A stretch of DNA of 64,000 bases from Cytobacillus solani (GTDB lineage Bacteria > Bacillota > Bacilli > Bacillales > Cytobacillaceae): positions 1,801,361 to 1,865,360 of the forward strand of contig NZ_LJIX01000006.1 in the NCBI RefSeq assembly GCF_001420595.1, read 5' to 3'. Shown in pieces: positions 1-10,112 of this stretch. Each line of letters begins with the position of its first letter. Position 1 is the stretch's first letter. The notes under the pieces were generated by a model. That model ran no database searches and had not been told where the DNA came from. It worked only from the letters and a program-made list of their open reading frames with translations. The position numbers were made by a program, and so were the translations under genes.

Positions 1-870
<870 letters not shown>

Positions 871-874
<4 letters not shown>

Positions 875-1503
875 AACAACAAATTGCCGAACGTTTACTA
901 GAAATCAAAGCTGTTGCGTTACAGCCTAATGAACCTTTTACATGGTCATCTGGTATAAGGTCTCCTATTTACTGCGATAATCGGTTAACACTTTCCTATC
1001 CTGCTGTTCGAAAGGAGATTGCAAATGGATTGAAGGAAACCATTTTGGCGAAGTTCCCTAGAGCCGAAATAATCGCAGGAACAGCAACTGCAGGAATCCC
1101 TCATGCTGCATGGGTCAGCGACTTAATGGATTTGCCAATGTGCTACGTACGTTCCAAGCCAAAGGGACACGGACAAGGAAACCAAATAGAGGGAAAAACA
1201 GAACCTGGACAAAAGGTTGTTGTCGTAGAAGATTTAATTTCTACAGGTGGGAGTGTCATAACAGCAGTAGAAGCACTGCGCCAAGCAGGTTGTGAAGTCC
1301 TGGGTGTTGTCGCTATCTTTACTTACCAGTTGAAAAAAGGGAAAGAATTGCTTGAGGAAGCGAATATTTCAACGTTCACATTGACTGATTTTGAAACCCT
1401 ATCGGAAATTGCAAAACAAAAAGGCTATATACAGGCAGAGGATATGGAAAAGCTTTCAGAATGGCGGAAAAACCCTGCAGAATGGGGAACAGTGAATCAA
1501 TAA
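871..1503 (+). CDS. pyrE: Orotate phosphoribosyltransferase
   Basis: Converts orotate and PRPP to OMP, the step before PyrF. The ATG at 871 overlaps the pyrF stop and has GGGAGGG eight bases upstream, giving 210 residues. An upstream in-frame start at 853 was not used because it lies before this ribosome binding site. The PRPP loop [14 protein letters not shown] (about residues 113-126) and the [13 protein letters not shown] segment are diagnostic of the family. It is the last gene of the pyr operon here. No PyrR attenuator is visible, as that would lie upstream of the window. Confidence 0.97.
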
Positions 1504-1555
1504 TTTGTCTCATTGTAATTCTATAGTTTATATTTTGTTCTTTAAAAAAAATGAA

Positions 1556-1580
1556 TGGGACGAGGTGCTCCCTCGTCCCA
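1556..1580 (-). terminator. Terminator of rqcH
   Basis: Ten-base-pair stem TGGGACGAGG / CCTCGTCCCA with a TGCTC loop. On the minus strand it is followed by a T run (A run at 1544-1551 on the plus strand). It lies directly after the rqcH stop and may also insulate the convergent pyr operon. Confidence 0.85.
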
Positions 1581-1584
1581 TATA

Positions 1585-3297
1585 CTACCCCTGTCTTAAC
1601 GACAGAACAATCTCCTCATCTGGTGTCACATATACAGTCTGTTGGTTCTCATAAATCACAAATCCAGGTTTGGCCCCGCTAGGCTTTTTTACATGCCGAA
1701 CCTGCGTGAAGTCTACTGGAACTGAACTAGAATTGCGAGCCTTACTATAATAAGCTGCTAAATTTGCAGCTTCTAATATTGTTGCTTCTGCAGGCTCTTT
1801 GCTCCGAATCACCACATGCGACCCAGGGATATCTTTCGTATGCAGCCAAATTTCGTCTCTAGCTGCCAGTTTATTTGTTAAGTAATCATTTTGTTTATTA
1901 TTTTTTCCGACAAAGATTTCTGTTCCATCAGTGGAGATGTAGCGGTCAAGAATTGGTTTTACATTTTGATTCTTCTTGTTTTTCTTTTTTTGTCTATCTC
2001 TAATATAACCGCCCTCAATTAATTCCTCTCGTATTTCCGCAATATCCTTCGGTGAGGCTGTTTCCACTTGCTGAAGCAAAGTTTCAAAATAAGCATGCTC
2101 CGCTTTCGTTATTTCGATCTGCTCTTTTACAATCGTAATCGCATTTTTTGCCTTCTGATATTTTGTAAAGTATTTCTGTGCATTTTCAGAAGGCGTTTTT
2201 TGCGAATCTAGTGGAATGGTCACCATTGCTCCATTTTCATCATAATAATTGCTGACATCTACCGTTTTCATTCCTTTTTTTATCGCGTAAATATTAGCGG
2301 TGATCAGCTCACCGTAAAGCTGGTGCTGATCAGCATTTTCGGCTTCTTTTAAGGTTGCTAGCAGTTTTTCTATTTTCTTTTCATTTTTATCTTTTTCATT
2401 GTGAATAAAGCGCTCTAAGTCATTTGCATGCTGCTTGACACGATCCCGCTCTGCCTTGCCAAAATAAAAACGATCAAGCATTTCACTTAGTGAATTGAAT
2501 TTCTTTGGCTCTCCTTGTAGATGCTCCAACGGAAAAAGATAGAAGCTATCCTTTTGCCCACCACTTGTGATTGCAGGGGAGAGTTCGTGATTTTTCAGTA
2601 AACGTATATAGTGTAAAAATGTTTTTGGAACAGTTGTCCTGTTAGCTAGTCCAGAATGGAAGAGCACCTCTTTTGCTAGCAATGGCGATATTCCTGCAAA
2701 TGCGGAAACAAGCTGTTTATCAAGCTTCCCGCTGTTAAAATCAATTTGCCGTAAGATATCCTCCTCACTAGCCTCAAATGGATTCATCTTATCCTGCTGA
2801 GGTGGCAAAACATATTCCTGCCCTGGCAAAATTGCTCGATGACTATTTACGGCAAATGACACATGCTTAATGCTGTCCAAAATCAAGTTTCTTGTTTTAT
2901 CCACTAAGGTAATATTGCTGTGTCTGCCCATTATTTCTACAATCAACTGCTTGTAAGAAGTATCACCAATTTCGTTTCTTCCTTTTACTTCGAAAATAAT
3001 AATTCGATCTAAGCCAACCTGGCGTATTTCCTCTAGGAAAAATCCTTCCAGATGCTTTCTTAACAGCATGCAAAACATCGGAGGCTCAGAAGGGTTATCA
3101 TGAGTTTCGTTTGTAAGCTGTACTCTTGCATAACTGGGGTGAGCTGAAAGCAGGAGCTTATGATTCTTTCCGTTAGCTCTCACTACTATAATAATTTCGT
3201 TTTTATAGGGCTGATGGATTTTATTAATTCTTCCCCCTTTTAATTCATGGGTTAGTTCTTCTGTTATAGCCCTTGTAAATAAACCGTCGAATGACAT
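1585..3297 (-). CDS. rqcH: Ribosome quality control protein RqcH (NFACT family)
   Basis: Binds obstructed 50S subunits and directs tRNA-Ala to add C-terminal alanine tails that mark stalled nascent chains for degradation. The start [11 protein letters not shown] (position 3297) is preceded by AAAAGGA, and this places the conserved Asp-Arg pair (in VGLDR) at residues 97-98 as in B. subtilis RqcH. The ATG nine bases upstream lies inside that ribosome binding site. The order is NFACT-N, helix-hairpin-helix, coiled coil rich in Glu/Lys, then NFACT-R with [18 protein letters not shown]. It runs 570 residues, full length. It is a single gene against the flow of the cluster, with its own terminator. 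Confidence 0.96.
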   Translation of the reverse strand: MSFDGLFTRAITEELTHELKGGRINKIHQPYKNEIIIVVRANGKNHKLLLSAHPSYARVQLTNETHDNPSEPPMFCMLLRKHLEGFFLEEIRQVGLDRIIIFEVKGRNEIGDTSYKQLIVEIMGRHSNITLVDKTRNLILDSIKHVSFAVNSHRAILPGQEYVLPPQQDKMNPFEASEEDILRQIDFNSGKLDKQLVSAFAGISPLLAKEVLFHSGLANRTTVPKTFLHYIRLLKNHELSPAITSGGQKDSFYLFPLEHLQGEPKKFNSLSEMLDRFYFGKAERDRVKQHANDLERFIHNEKDKNEKKIEKLLATLKEAENADQHQLYGELITANIYAIKKGMKTVDVSNYYDENGAMVTIPLDSQKTPSENAQKYFTKYQKAKNAITIVKEQIEITKAEHAYFETLLQQVETASPKDIAEIREELIEGGYIRDRQKKKNKKNQNVKPILDRYISTDGTEIFVGKNNKQNDYLTNKLAARDEIWLHTKDIPGSHVVIRSKEPAEATILEAANLAAYYSKARNSSSVPVDFTQVRHVKKPSGAKPGFVIYENQQTVYVTPDEEIVLSLRQG

Positions 3298-3412
3298 TAG
3301 GAACATCCTTTTCTATTTAAGTTTTATTTGTATATTTTTTTATCTGTATTTCTGCTAAAAGAAATACAAATGTATTTTATTGGTTCCAATATTAATTCAT
3401 TTTGTTCTTCTA

Positions 3413-3690
3413 GGGAACCAATGTCCTCTATTGATTCCTCAAAACACTGCTTTTCTGCCATATAAGGGAATCAATACCCTCTATTGATTCCTCAAACAAC
3501 GCTAATTTGCCAAATAAGGGAACCAATGACTCCTATTGATACCTCAAACAACGCTAATTTGCCAAATAAGGGAACCAATGACTCCTATTGATACCTCAAA
3601 CAACGCTATTTTGCTATATAAGGGAACCAATGACTCCTATTGGTTCCCCAAACCTCTCTTATTTGCCCTATAAAGGAACCAATTGGCTTG
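3413..3690. repeat. 52-bp tandem repeat block, six imperfect units
   Basis: Units begin AAGGGAACCAAT at about 3413, 3466, 3518, 3570, 3622 and 3674 (spacing 53, 52, 52, 52, 52). Each holds GGGAACCAAT followed a few bases later by ATTGATTCC or ATTGGTTCCC, so each unit can fold into a small hairpin. The last unit restores the full ATTGGTTCCC arm, and a further ATTGGTTCCAAT lies upstream near 3379. The spacer AAACAACGCTAATTTGCCAAAT is nearly identical in the middle copies. The block fills the gap between divergent rqcH and the Ca2+ ATPase. An open frame through 3640-3864 is a by-product of the repeat and not a gene. Confidence 0.85.
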
Positions 3691-3860
3691 ATGTCAGCAG
3701 CTAGCATAACTTCACACAGATACAATGGCACATTTCTTATGCTAGTCGGGGCTGATCAAGCCGATTCCGCTTTTAATAATATCATAGCATTTTTTTGGAC
3801 AAGGCTGAATAAGCTTTCTTTAGATGATAAGTATGGCTTGAAGGAGGAAGTGATGTCTGA

Positions 3861-6539
3861 ATGAAATTCCATGAAATGAACGAAACAGAGGTTGAGCAAG
3901 CATTGAATACGGATTCGACATCTGGCTTAACTGAAGATGATGTAAAAAAACGAAGAAATCAATTTGGCAAGAATGAATTAGAAGAAGGGGAAAAACAATC
4001 AGCCTTACTCTTGTTCTTTAGTCAATTTAAGGATTTCATGGTCCTTGTTTTACTTGCGGCAACGCTTATTTCAGGACTGCTAGGCGAATACATTGATGCG
4101 GTTGCGATCATAGCCATTGTCATCATTAATGGCTTGCTTGGTTTCTTTCAAGAAAGAAAAGCTGAAAGATCTTTGCAAGCATTAAAGGAGCTTTCCGCTC
4201 CGCAAGTGAGTGTATTAAGAGATGGCGAGTGGATAAAGATTCCTTCAAAAGATGTAGTAGTTGGGGATCTGCTCAAATTTACGAGCGGTGATCGAGTAGG
4301 AGCAGACGTTAGAATCATTGAATCAAATAGTTTAGAGGTCGAAGAATCTGCTTTAACTGGTGAATCATTACCGGTAGCAAAAACGGCAGGTGCAATAAAA
4401 AAAGCCAATATTGGGATTGGCGATATGGAAAATATGGCTTTTATGAGCACATTAGTTACTCGCGGCAGCGGGATGGGAATCGTTGTCGCAACCGGGATGA
4501 AAACAGCGATGGGACAAATTGCTGATTTATTGCAAAATGCCGAAACAATGACAACTCCTTTACAGAGAAGACTGGAACAGTTAGGGAAAATTCTCATCAC
4601 TGTGGCATTAATTCTTACTGTGCTTGTCGTTGTAGCTGGTGTCATCCAAGGTCACGATCTTTATACGATGTTCCTTGCAGGTGTCTCGCTAGCAGTAGCA
4701 GCCATTCCGGAAGGATTACCGGCGATCGTAACAGTAGCACTTTCGCTTGGTGTTCAGCGAATGATCAAGAAAAAAGCGATTGTTCGAAAGCTGCCTGCAG
4801 TAGAAACGCTTGGCTGTGCTTCTGTTATTTGTTCAGATAAAACAGGAACGATGACTCAAAATAAGATGACAGTTACCCATTTATGGAGCGGGGGGAAACA
4901 ATGGCTTGTCGATGGAGTAGGCTATGAGCCTCAAGGGCATTTTTATCGAAATGACAGTCAGGTGGAACCGAAGGAAGATAAGGCACTTCAGCAAATGCTT
5001 ATGTTCGGAATGCTCTGCAATCATGCGGAAATAAAAAGAAAAGAGAATGAATTCGTCATTGATGGAGATCCAACGGAAGGTGCATTGCTTGTTGCAGCAA
5101 TGAAAGCGGGTTATAACCGTGATACATTACTAAGCCAGTTTCAAATTATGAAGGAATTTCCTTTCGATTCTGAAAGAAAAATGATGAGCATTGTTGTTAA
5201 AGATCAGCAAGGCAAGCAATATATTGTCACAAAGGGAGCACCGGACGTGTTAGCGGGTGTTTGTGAATCAATTCTTTGGGAAGGAAAACGTAAATTCCTG
5301 AATCGAGAAGTTATAGGACATATTCAAAAGGCAATTGAAGATTTAGCTTCACAAGCATTAAGAACTATTGCGATCGGGGTAAAAGAATTATCGCCCAACA
5401 CAATCATTCTTGATGAAAAAGAAGCCGAGAAGGGATTAACCTTTATTGGTCTCCAAGGAATGATTGACCCGCCACGACCAGAGGTGAAGAATGCGGTTAA
5501 AGAGTGTAAAGAAGCGGGCATCAAAACTGTGATGATTACTGGAGATCATGTGATTACAGCGAAAGCAATAGCGAAACAGCTCGGTATTTTGACGAATAAG
5601 TCGAAGGTTCTTGATGGGAAAGCTCTTTCTGAAATGAATGTAGATGAGCTAGAAGAGGTTGTTGATGATGTAGCTGTATTCGCGCGCGTCTCTCCAGAGC
5701 ACAAATTGAAAATTGTGAAAGCATTGCAAAATAAAGGACATATTGTTGCGATGACCGGTGATGGCGTCAATGATGCCCCAGCGATAAAAGCTGCAGATAT
5801 CGGAGTGGCAATGGGGATAACAGGTACTGATGTGGCGAAGGAAGCATCCGCACTGGTACTGCTTGATGATAATTTTGCAACGATTAAAGCGGCAATCAAA
5901 GAAGGCAGAAACATATATGAAAATATTCGAAAGTTCATTCGATACTTGCTTGCATCCAATGTTGGGGAAATTCTCGTTATGTTGTTCGCGATGATATTAG
6001 GACTTCCGCTCCCATTAGTGCCTATCCAAATTCTATGGGTAAACCTTGTGACCGACGGACTTCCCGCTATGGCATTAGGTCTTGATCAGCCTGAAGATGA
6101 TGTGATGAAACGGAAGCCGAGAAACCCGAGAGAAGGGGTTTTTGCGAGAGGACTCGGATGGAAGGTTGTTTCAAGAGGGTTTTTAATAGGAATAGCGACT
6201 TTACTTGCTTTCATATTCGCCTATCATGCAAATCCAGATGACTTACCATATGCGCAAACCATTGCTTTTGCCACATTAGTACTTGCACAGCTGATCCATG
6301 TTTTTGATTGCCGCAGTGAAAAATCAGTGTTAGCAAGGAATCCATTTGGAAACAAGTACTTAGTTTGGGCGGTTATTTCTTCCTTGATATTGCTATTTGT
6401 CGTCATATATTATCCGCCATTACAGCCAATTTTCCATACTGTGCCAATCGAAATGAAAGATTGGCTAATGATTACTGGACTTGCTGCAGTTCCAACATTT
6501 TTACTTGCAGGGTCATTTTTGATGACAAAAAGAAAATAA
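3861..6539 (+). CDS. yloB: P-type calcium-transporting ATPase (YloB type)
   Basis: Membrane pump that exports Ca2+ using ATP. At 892 residues it matches B. subtilis YloB almost end to end, beginning MKFHEMNETE. Visible are the TGES actuator loop (ALTGESLP), the phosphorylation motif CSDKTGTMTQNKMTV, the KGAPDVL nucleotide site, the hinge MTGDGVNDAPAIKAADIG, and the PEGLPAIVTVAL helix that carries Ca2+ ligands. Hydrophobic segments fit about ten helices. The ribosome binding site AAGGAGG lies 13 bases upstream, rather far. A nearer ATG at 3853 opens only a three-codon frame. A clear terminator follows. Confidence 0.95.
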   Translation: MKFHEMNETEVEQALNTDSTSGLTEDDVKKRRNQFGKNELEEGEKQSALLLFFSQFKDFMVLVLLAATLISGLLGEYIDAVAIIAIVIINGLLGFFQERKAERSLQALKELSAPQVSVLRDGEWIKIPSKDVVVGDLLKFTSGDRVGADVRIIESNSLEVEESALTGESLPVAKTAGAIKKANIGIGDMENMAFMSTLVTRGSGMGIVVATGMKTAMGQIADLLQNAETMTTPLQRRLEQLGKILITVALILTVLVVVAGVIQGHDLYTMFLAGVSLAVAAIPEGLPAIVTVALSLGVQRMIKKKAIVRKLPAVETLGCASVICSDKTGTMTQNKMTVTHLWSGGKQWLVDGVGYEPQGHFYRNDSQVEPKEDKALQQMLMFGMLCNHAEIKRKENEFVIDGDPTEGALLVAAMKAGYNRDTLLSQFQIMKEFPFDSERKMMSIVVKDQQGKQYIVTKGAPDVLAGVCESILWEGKRKFLNREVIGHIQKAIEDLASQALRTIAIGVKELSPNTIILDEKEAEKGLTFIGLQGMIDPPRPEVKNAVKECKEAGIKTVMITGDHVITAKAIAKQLGILTNKSKVLDGKALSEMNVDELEEVVDDVAVFARVSPEHKLKIVKALQNKGHIVAMTGDGVNDAPAIKAADIGVAMGITGTDVAKEASALVLLDDNFATIKAAIKEGRNIYENIRKFIRYLLASNVGEILVMLFAMILGLPLPLVPIQILWVNLVTDGLPAMALGLDQPEDDVMKRKPRNPREGVFARGLGWKVVSRGFLIGIATLLAFIFAYHANPDDLPYAQTIAFATLVLAQLIHVFDCRSEKSVLARNPFGNKYLVWAVISSLILLFVVIYYPPLQPIFHTVPIEMKDWLMITGLAAVPTFLLAGSFLMTKRK

Positions 6540-6559
6540 AATATGTTATAATAAATAAG

Positions 6560-6588
6560 GTAGTAGAGATTTTCTCTACTACTTTTTT
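6560..6588 (+). terminator. Terminator after the Ca2+ ATPase gene
   Basis: Ten-base stem GTAGTAGAGA / TCTCTACTAC with a three-base loop, followed by TTTTTT. It separates yloB from the next transcription unit. Confidence 0.9.
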
Positions 6589-6637
6589 CTGTGTAACCGG
6601 ATGATCTAATATAAAAAGTTTGCTGGTGCTATTTATT

Positions 6638-6667
6638 TTGCATACAATTTCCTTCATTTATGATAAA
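6638..6667 (+). promoter_or_regulatory. Possible sigma-A promoter upstream of yloC
   Basis: TTGCAT and GATAAA are separated by 18 bases. An overlapping TATGAT at 15-base spacing is also possible. It sits between the yloB terminator and the first gene of the long cluster, where a promoter is expected. The boxes are imperfect. Confidence 0.4.
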
Positions 6668-6733
6668 ATACGAACTAATTGCTTGTAGTAATTACATAAA
6701 AATGGCATTCCTTTCAGACAGGATGTGTTACAT

Positions 6734-7606
6734 ATGGTTGTTAGTATGACAGGTTTTGGCAGAAGCAAAAAGAGTTTGAATCAATTTTCCGCACTCGTAG
6801 AAATAAAGGCGGTAAACCACCGATTTTCTGAGTACCAAATCAGAATGCCAAGACAGCTTTTTCATATGGAAGATAAAATAAAGAAAAAGCTTGGTGAGTC
6901 TATTCATCGAGGCAGAATCGAAGTGTTTGTGACAGTAGAAGGTGATCGGCTAGCAACCCGGCAAGTACAGGTTGATTGGACATTATTAGACGAATATTAC
7001 CAATACATATCGAAAATTAAAGATCGATTTGCCATTGACCAGGGACTTACAGTTCATGATTTCATACGGGATGAGCTCATTTCAATTGAAGAAAAAGATG
7101 CTGGAAATGAGGAAATAGAAAGAGTTGTACTTGCCGCTATTGAAGAGGCGAGTGGTCATTTACTGCATATGCGGAAATTGGAAGGTGCTGAGTTAGAAAA
7201 GGATTTAAAGCTTCATCTTAATGAAATGGCTGAACGGATTAATCATTTAAAAGAACTTGCTCCTAAGGTTGTCCAACAATATCAAGAGCGTTTAACAAAA
7301 CGAATGAGCTTATTTTTAGAAGGTCAGCTAGATGAAGCAAGAATTTTAACAGAAGTTGCTCTATTTGCTGATAAGGCAGATATCAGCGAGGAGATAACTA
7401 GGCTACTAAGCCATATGAATCAATTTGAATCGACCCTACAAGTGAATGAACGTGTAGGCAGAAAATTAGATTTCATAATTCAAGAAATGAACAGGGAAGT
7501 AAATACGATCGGTTCGAAGGCCAATGATGCCGCAATTGCTTCAGAGGTCGTAGATCTAAAGAGCTGTCTCGAAAAAATGAAAGAACAAGTGCAAAATATT
7601 GAATAA
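6734..7606 (+). CDS. yloC: YicC/YloC family endoribonuclease
   Basis: Family of Mn2+-dependent endoribonucleases whose E. coli member YicC acts on small RNAs. The start VVSMTGFGRSKK and the C-terminal RKLDFIIQEMNREVNTIGSKA segment are the two family signatures. The acidic C-terminal part (residues about 205-290) is the DUF1732-type half. I chose the ATG at 6734 (AGGATG upstream, 290 residues); a GTG at 6725 is in frame. It heads the conserved yloC-remA-gmk-rpoZ-coaBC-priA run. Confidence 0.93.
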   Translation: MVVSMTGFGRSKKSLNQFSALVEIKAVNHRFSEYQIRMPRQLFHMEDKIKKKLGESIHRGRIEVFVTVEGDRLATRQVQVDWTLLDEYYQYISKIKDRFAIDQGLTVHDFIRDELISIEEKDAGNEEIERVVLAAIEEASGHLLHMRKLEGAELEKDLKLHLNEMAERINHLKELAPKVVQQYQERLTKRMSLFLEGQLDEARILTEVALFADKADISEEITRLLSHMNQFESTLQVNERVGRKLDFIIQEMNREVNTIGSKANDAAIASEVVDLKSCLEKMKEQVQNIE

Positions 7607-7666
7607 GGTTTGTTTAGAAAAGGTTTTACGGGGTCAAAATATATAACTGATGCTTGGAGGACGAAA

Positions 7667-7930
7667 ATGTCGATTAAATTAATAAACATCGGTTTTGGCA
7701 ATATTGTGTCAGCTAACCGCATAATCTCAATAGTCAGCCCGGAATCAGCACCAATCAAAAGAATTATACAAGATGCCCGTGACCGTGGGTCATTAATTGA
7801 TGCAACATACGGCAGAAGAACAAGAGCGGTTATTGTGATGGATAGTGACCATGTTATCCTTTCAGCTGTTCAGCCTGAAACCGTTGCCCATCGCTTAAAT
7901 GACCGAGATGAAATTATCGATGAAGGGTAG
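7667..7930 (+). CDS. remA: Extracellular matrix regulator RemA
   Basis: DNA-binding protein of the RemA/DUF370 family that activates biofilm matrix operons and osmoprotection genes in B. subtilis. The ATG at 7667 has GGAGG six bases upstream and gives the family start [18 protein letters not shown]; length 87 residues. The [24 protein letters not shown] segment is typical. It lies between the yicC-type gene and gmk, as in B. subtilis. Confidence 0.95.
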   Translation: MSIKLINIGFGNIVSANRIISIVSPESAPIKRIIQDARDRGSLIDATYGRRTRAVIVMDSDHVILSAVQPETVAHRLNDRDEIIDEG

Positions 7931-7939
7931 GATGAATGA

Positions 7940-8554
<615 letters not shown>

Positions 8555-8776
8555 ATGCTTTATCCTTCTATTGATTCATTAATGACAAAAATTGATTCCA
8601 AATATTCACTTGTATCAGTAGCTGCAAAGAGAGCTAGAAAAATGCAAGAAAATGCAAAGCCTCAGTTAGACAAATATGTTTCACATAAGAATGTGGGCAA
8701 GGCACTTGAGGAAATCAATGCAGATCAGCTTCATTATCGTCTTTCTGCTAAACTAAAGGACGAATCTTACGAATAA
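8555..8776 (+). CDS. rpoZ: RNA polymerase omega subunit
   Basis: Small subunit that helps assemble RNA polymerase. It has 73 residues with the conserved [22 protein letters not shown] segment. The ATG follows the gmk stop directly, with GGAGG eight bases upstream inside gmk. A stem-loop with a T-rich tail follows. Confidence 0.96.
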   Translation: MLYPSIDSLMTKIDSKYSLVSVAAKRARKMQENAKPQLDKYVSHKNVGKALEEINADQLHYRLSAKLKDESYE

Positions 8777-8784
8777 CTGACGGA

Positions 8785-8820
8785 AATAACAACCTCTTTT
8801 CAGGTTGTTATTTTTATTTC
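8785..8820 (+). terminator. Terminator after rpoZ
   Basis: Stem AATAACAACCT / AGGTTGTTATT with a six-base loop, followed by TTTATTTC. It probably gives partial termination before coaBC. Confidence 0.75.
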
Positions 8821-8903
8821 GTTCGACATTAAAACGTGAAAAAATGCGTTACTTCTTGCATAATAAAAGAGAGAAAATGATAGAAGCAGATGGGGGTTAT
8901 AGA

Positions 8904-10112
8904 ATGCTGCACGGAAAAAAAATACTGTTATGTGTAACAGGCGGGATTGCTGTATATAAGGCAGCCGCTTTAACAAGCAAACTTACCCAGGCAGGTGCAG
9001 ATGTGAAGGTAATCTTAAGTGATTCTGCCTGTGAATTTGTTGCCCCGTTAACGTTCCAAGCATTATCAAGAAATGATGTATATACAGATACATTTGATGA
9101 AAAGGACTCTAAGGTTATTGCACATATTGACCTTGCAGACTGGGCAGATTTGATTTTAGTTGCACCAGCAACGGCAAATGTCATTGGGAAACTAGCAAAT
9201 GGCATTGCTGATAATATGATTACGACTACATTGCTTGCGGCCACAAAACCAGTCTGGATAGCCCCAGCAATGAATGTCCACATGTATAGTCATCCAGCGG
9301 TTCAGCAAAATATTGAAACATTATATCGCTTTGGGTATCGATTTATTGAGCCTGGAGAAGGATATCTTGCCTGCGGATATGTAGGGAAAGGGCGTCTAGA
9401 GGAACCGGAGAAAATTGTAGAGAATATTGAGATGTTTTTCCACCCTAAGGATCTAAAGCTATCCGGAAAAAAGATCGTCATTACAGCTGGTCCTACCCGG
9501 GAAAAAATTGATCCAGTCAGATATATTACGAATCATTCATCAGGAAAGATGGGTTATGCGATTGCTGCAGAGGCTGCCCGAACAGGTGCAAAGGTAGTTC
9601 TTATTTCTGGTCCTGTTAGCATAACAGCACCTGTAGGAGTAGAGCTTATTCAAGTCGAAAGTGCTGAGGACATGTATCAAGCAGTTATGAAGGAATATAG
9701 TGATGCAAACATTGTCATTAAAACAGCAGCAGTGGCAGATTATCGTCCAAAAAACAGCTATGATCATAAGGTAAAGAAACAGGATGGGGACGAAAGCATG
9801 GAGCTTGAAAGAACAACGGACATTCTTATGGAGTTGGGTAAAAATAAGAAAAAACAAATTCTTATTGGCTTTGCAGCTGAAACGGATCATGTTGCTGAAT
9901 ATGCCCAAAAAAAGCTATTAAAGAAAAATGCTGATATGATTGTAGCTAATAATGTGAAGACAGCAGGGGCTGGATTCGGTACGGATACGAACATTGTTAC
10001 GTTATTCAAGCGAGATGGGAGTGTAATAGAGCTTCCTTTACTATCGAAAAACGAAGTAGCTGTAAAGATCCTAAATGTAGCTTCGCAATTATTAGGGAAT
10101 GAAATGAAATGA
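8904..10112 (+). CDS. coaBC: Bifunctional phosphopantothenoylcysteine decarboxylase/synthase
   Basis: Two steps of coenzyme A synthesis: CoaB joins cysteine to 4'-phosphopantothenate (CTP-dependent) and CoaC decarboxylates the product. The start MLHGKKILLCVTGGIAVYK at 8904 matches the family and has GGGGG upstream; the open frame extends 33 codons further back without support. The flavin half holds APAMNVHMY and the cysteine lid EGYLACGYVGKGRL. The C-terminal half begins GKKIVITAGPTREKIDPVRYI, followed by ITNHSSGKMG. 402 residues. Confidence 0.96.
   Translation: MLHGKKILLCVTGGIAVYKAAALTSKLTQAGADVKVILSDSACEFVAPLTFQALSRNDVYTDTFDEKDSKVIAHIDLADWADLILVAPATANVIGKLANGIADNMITTTLLAATKPVWIAPAMNVHMYSHPAVQQNIETLYRFGYRFIEPGEGYLACGYVGKGRLEEPEKIVENIEMFFHPKDLKLSGKKIVITAGPTREKIDPVRYITNHSSGKMGYAIAAEAARTGAKVVLISGPVSITAPVGVELIQVESAEDMYQAVMKEYSDANIVIKTAAVADYRPKNSYDHKVKKQDGDESMELERTTDILMELGKNKKKQILIGFAAETDHVAEYAQKKLLKKNADMIVANNVKTAGAGFGTDTNIVTLFKRDGSVIELPLLSKNEVAVKILNVASQLLGNEMK

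Noticed and set aside
3413-3690. Possible CRISPR array
   Set aside because: The units are contiguous imperfect tandem copies with no unique spacers of constant length and no cas genes.
3640-3864. 74-codon open frame before yloB
   Set aside because: It starts inside the tandem repeat block, has no binding site at its start and contains no known motif; the strong AAGGAGG near its end serves yloB.
4148-4645. 165-codon frame antisense to the Ca2+ ATPase
   Set aside because: A shadow of yloB codon bias, without a binding site or recognisable protein.
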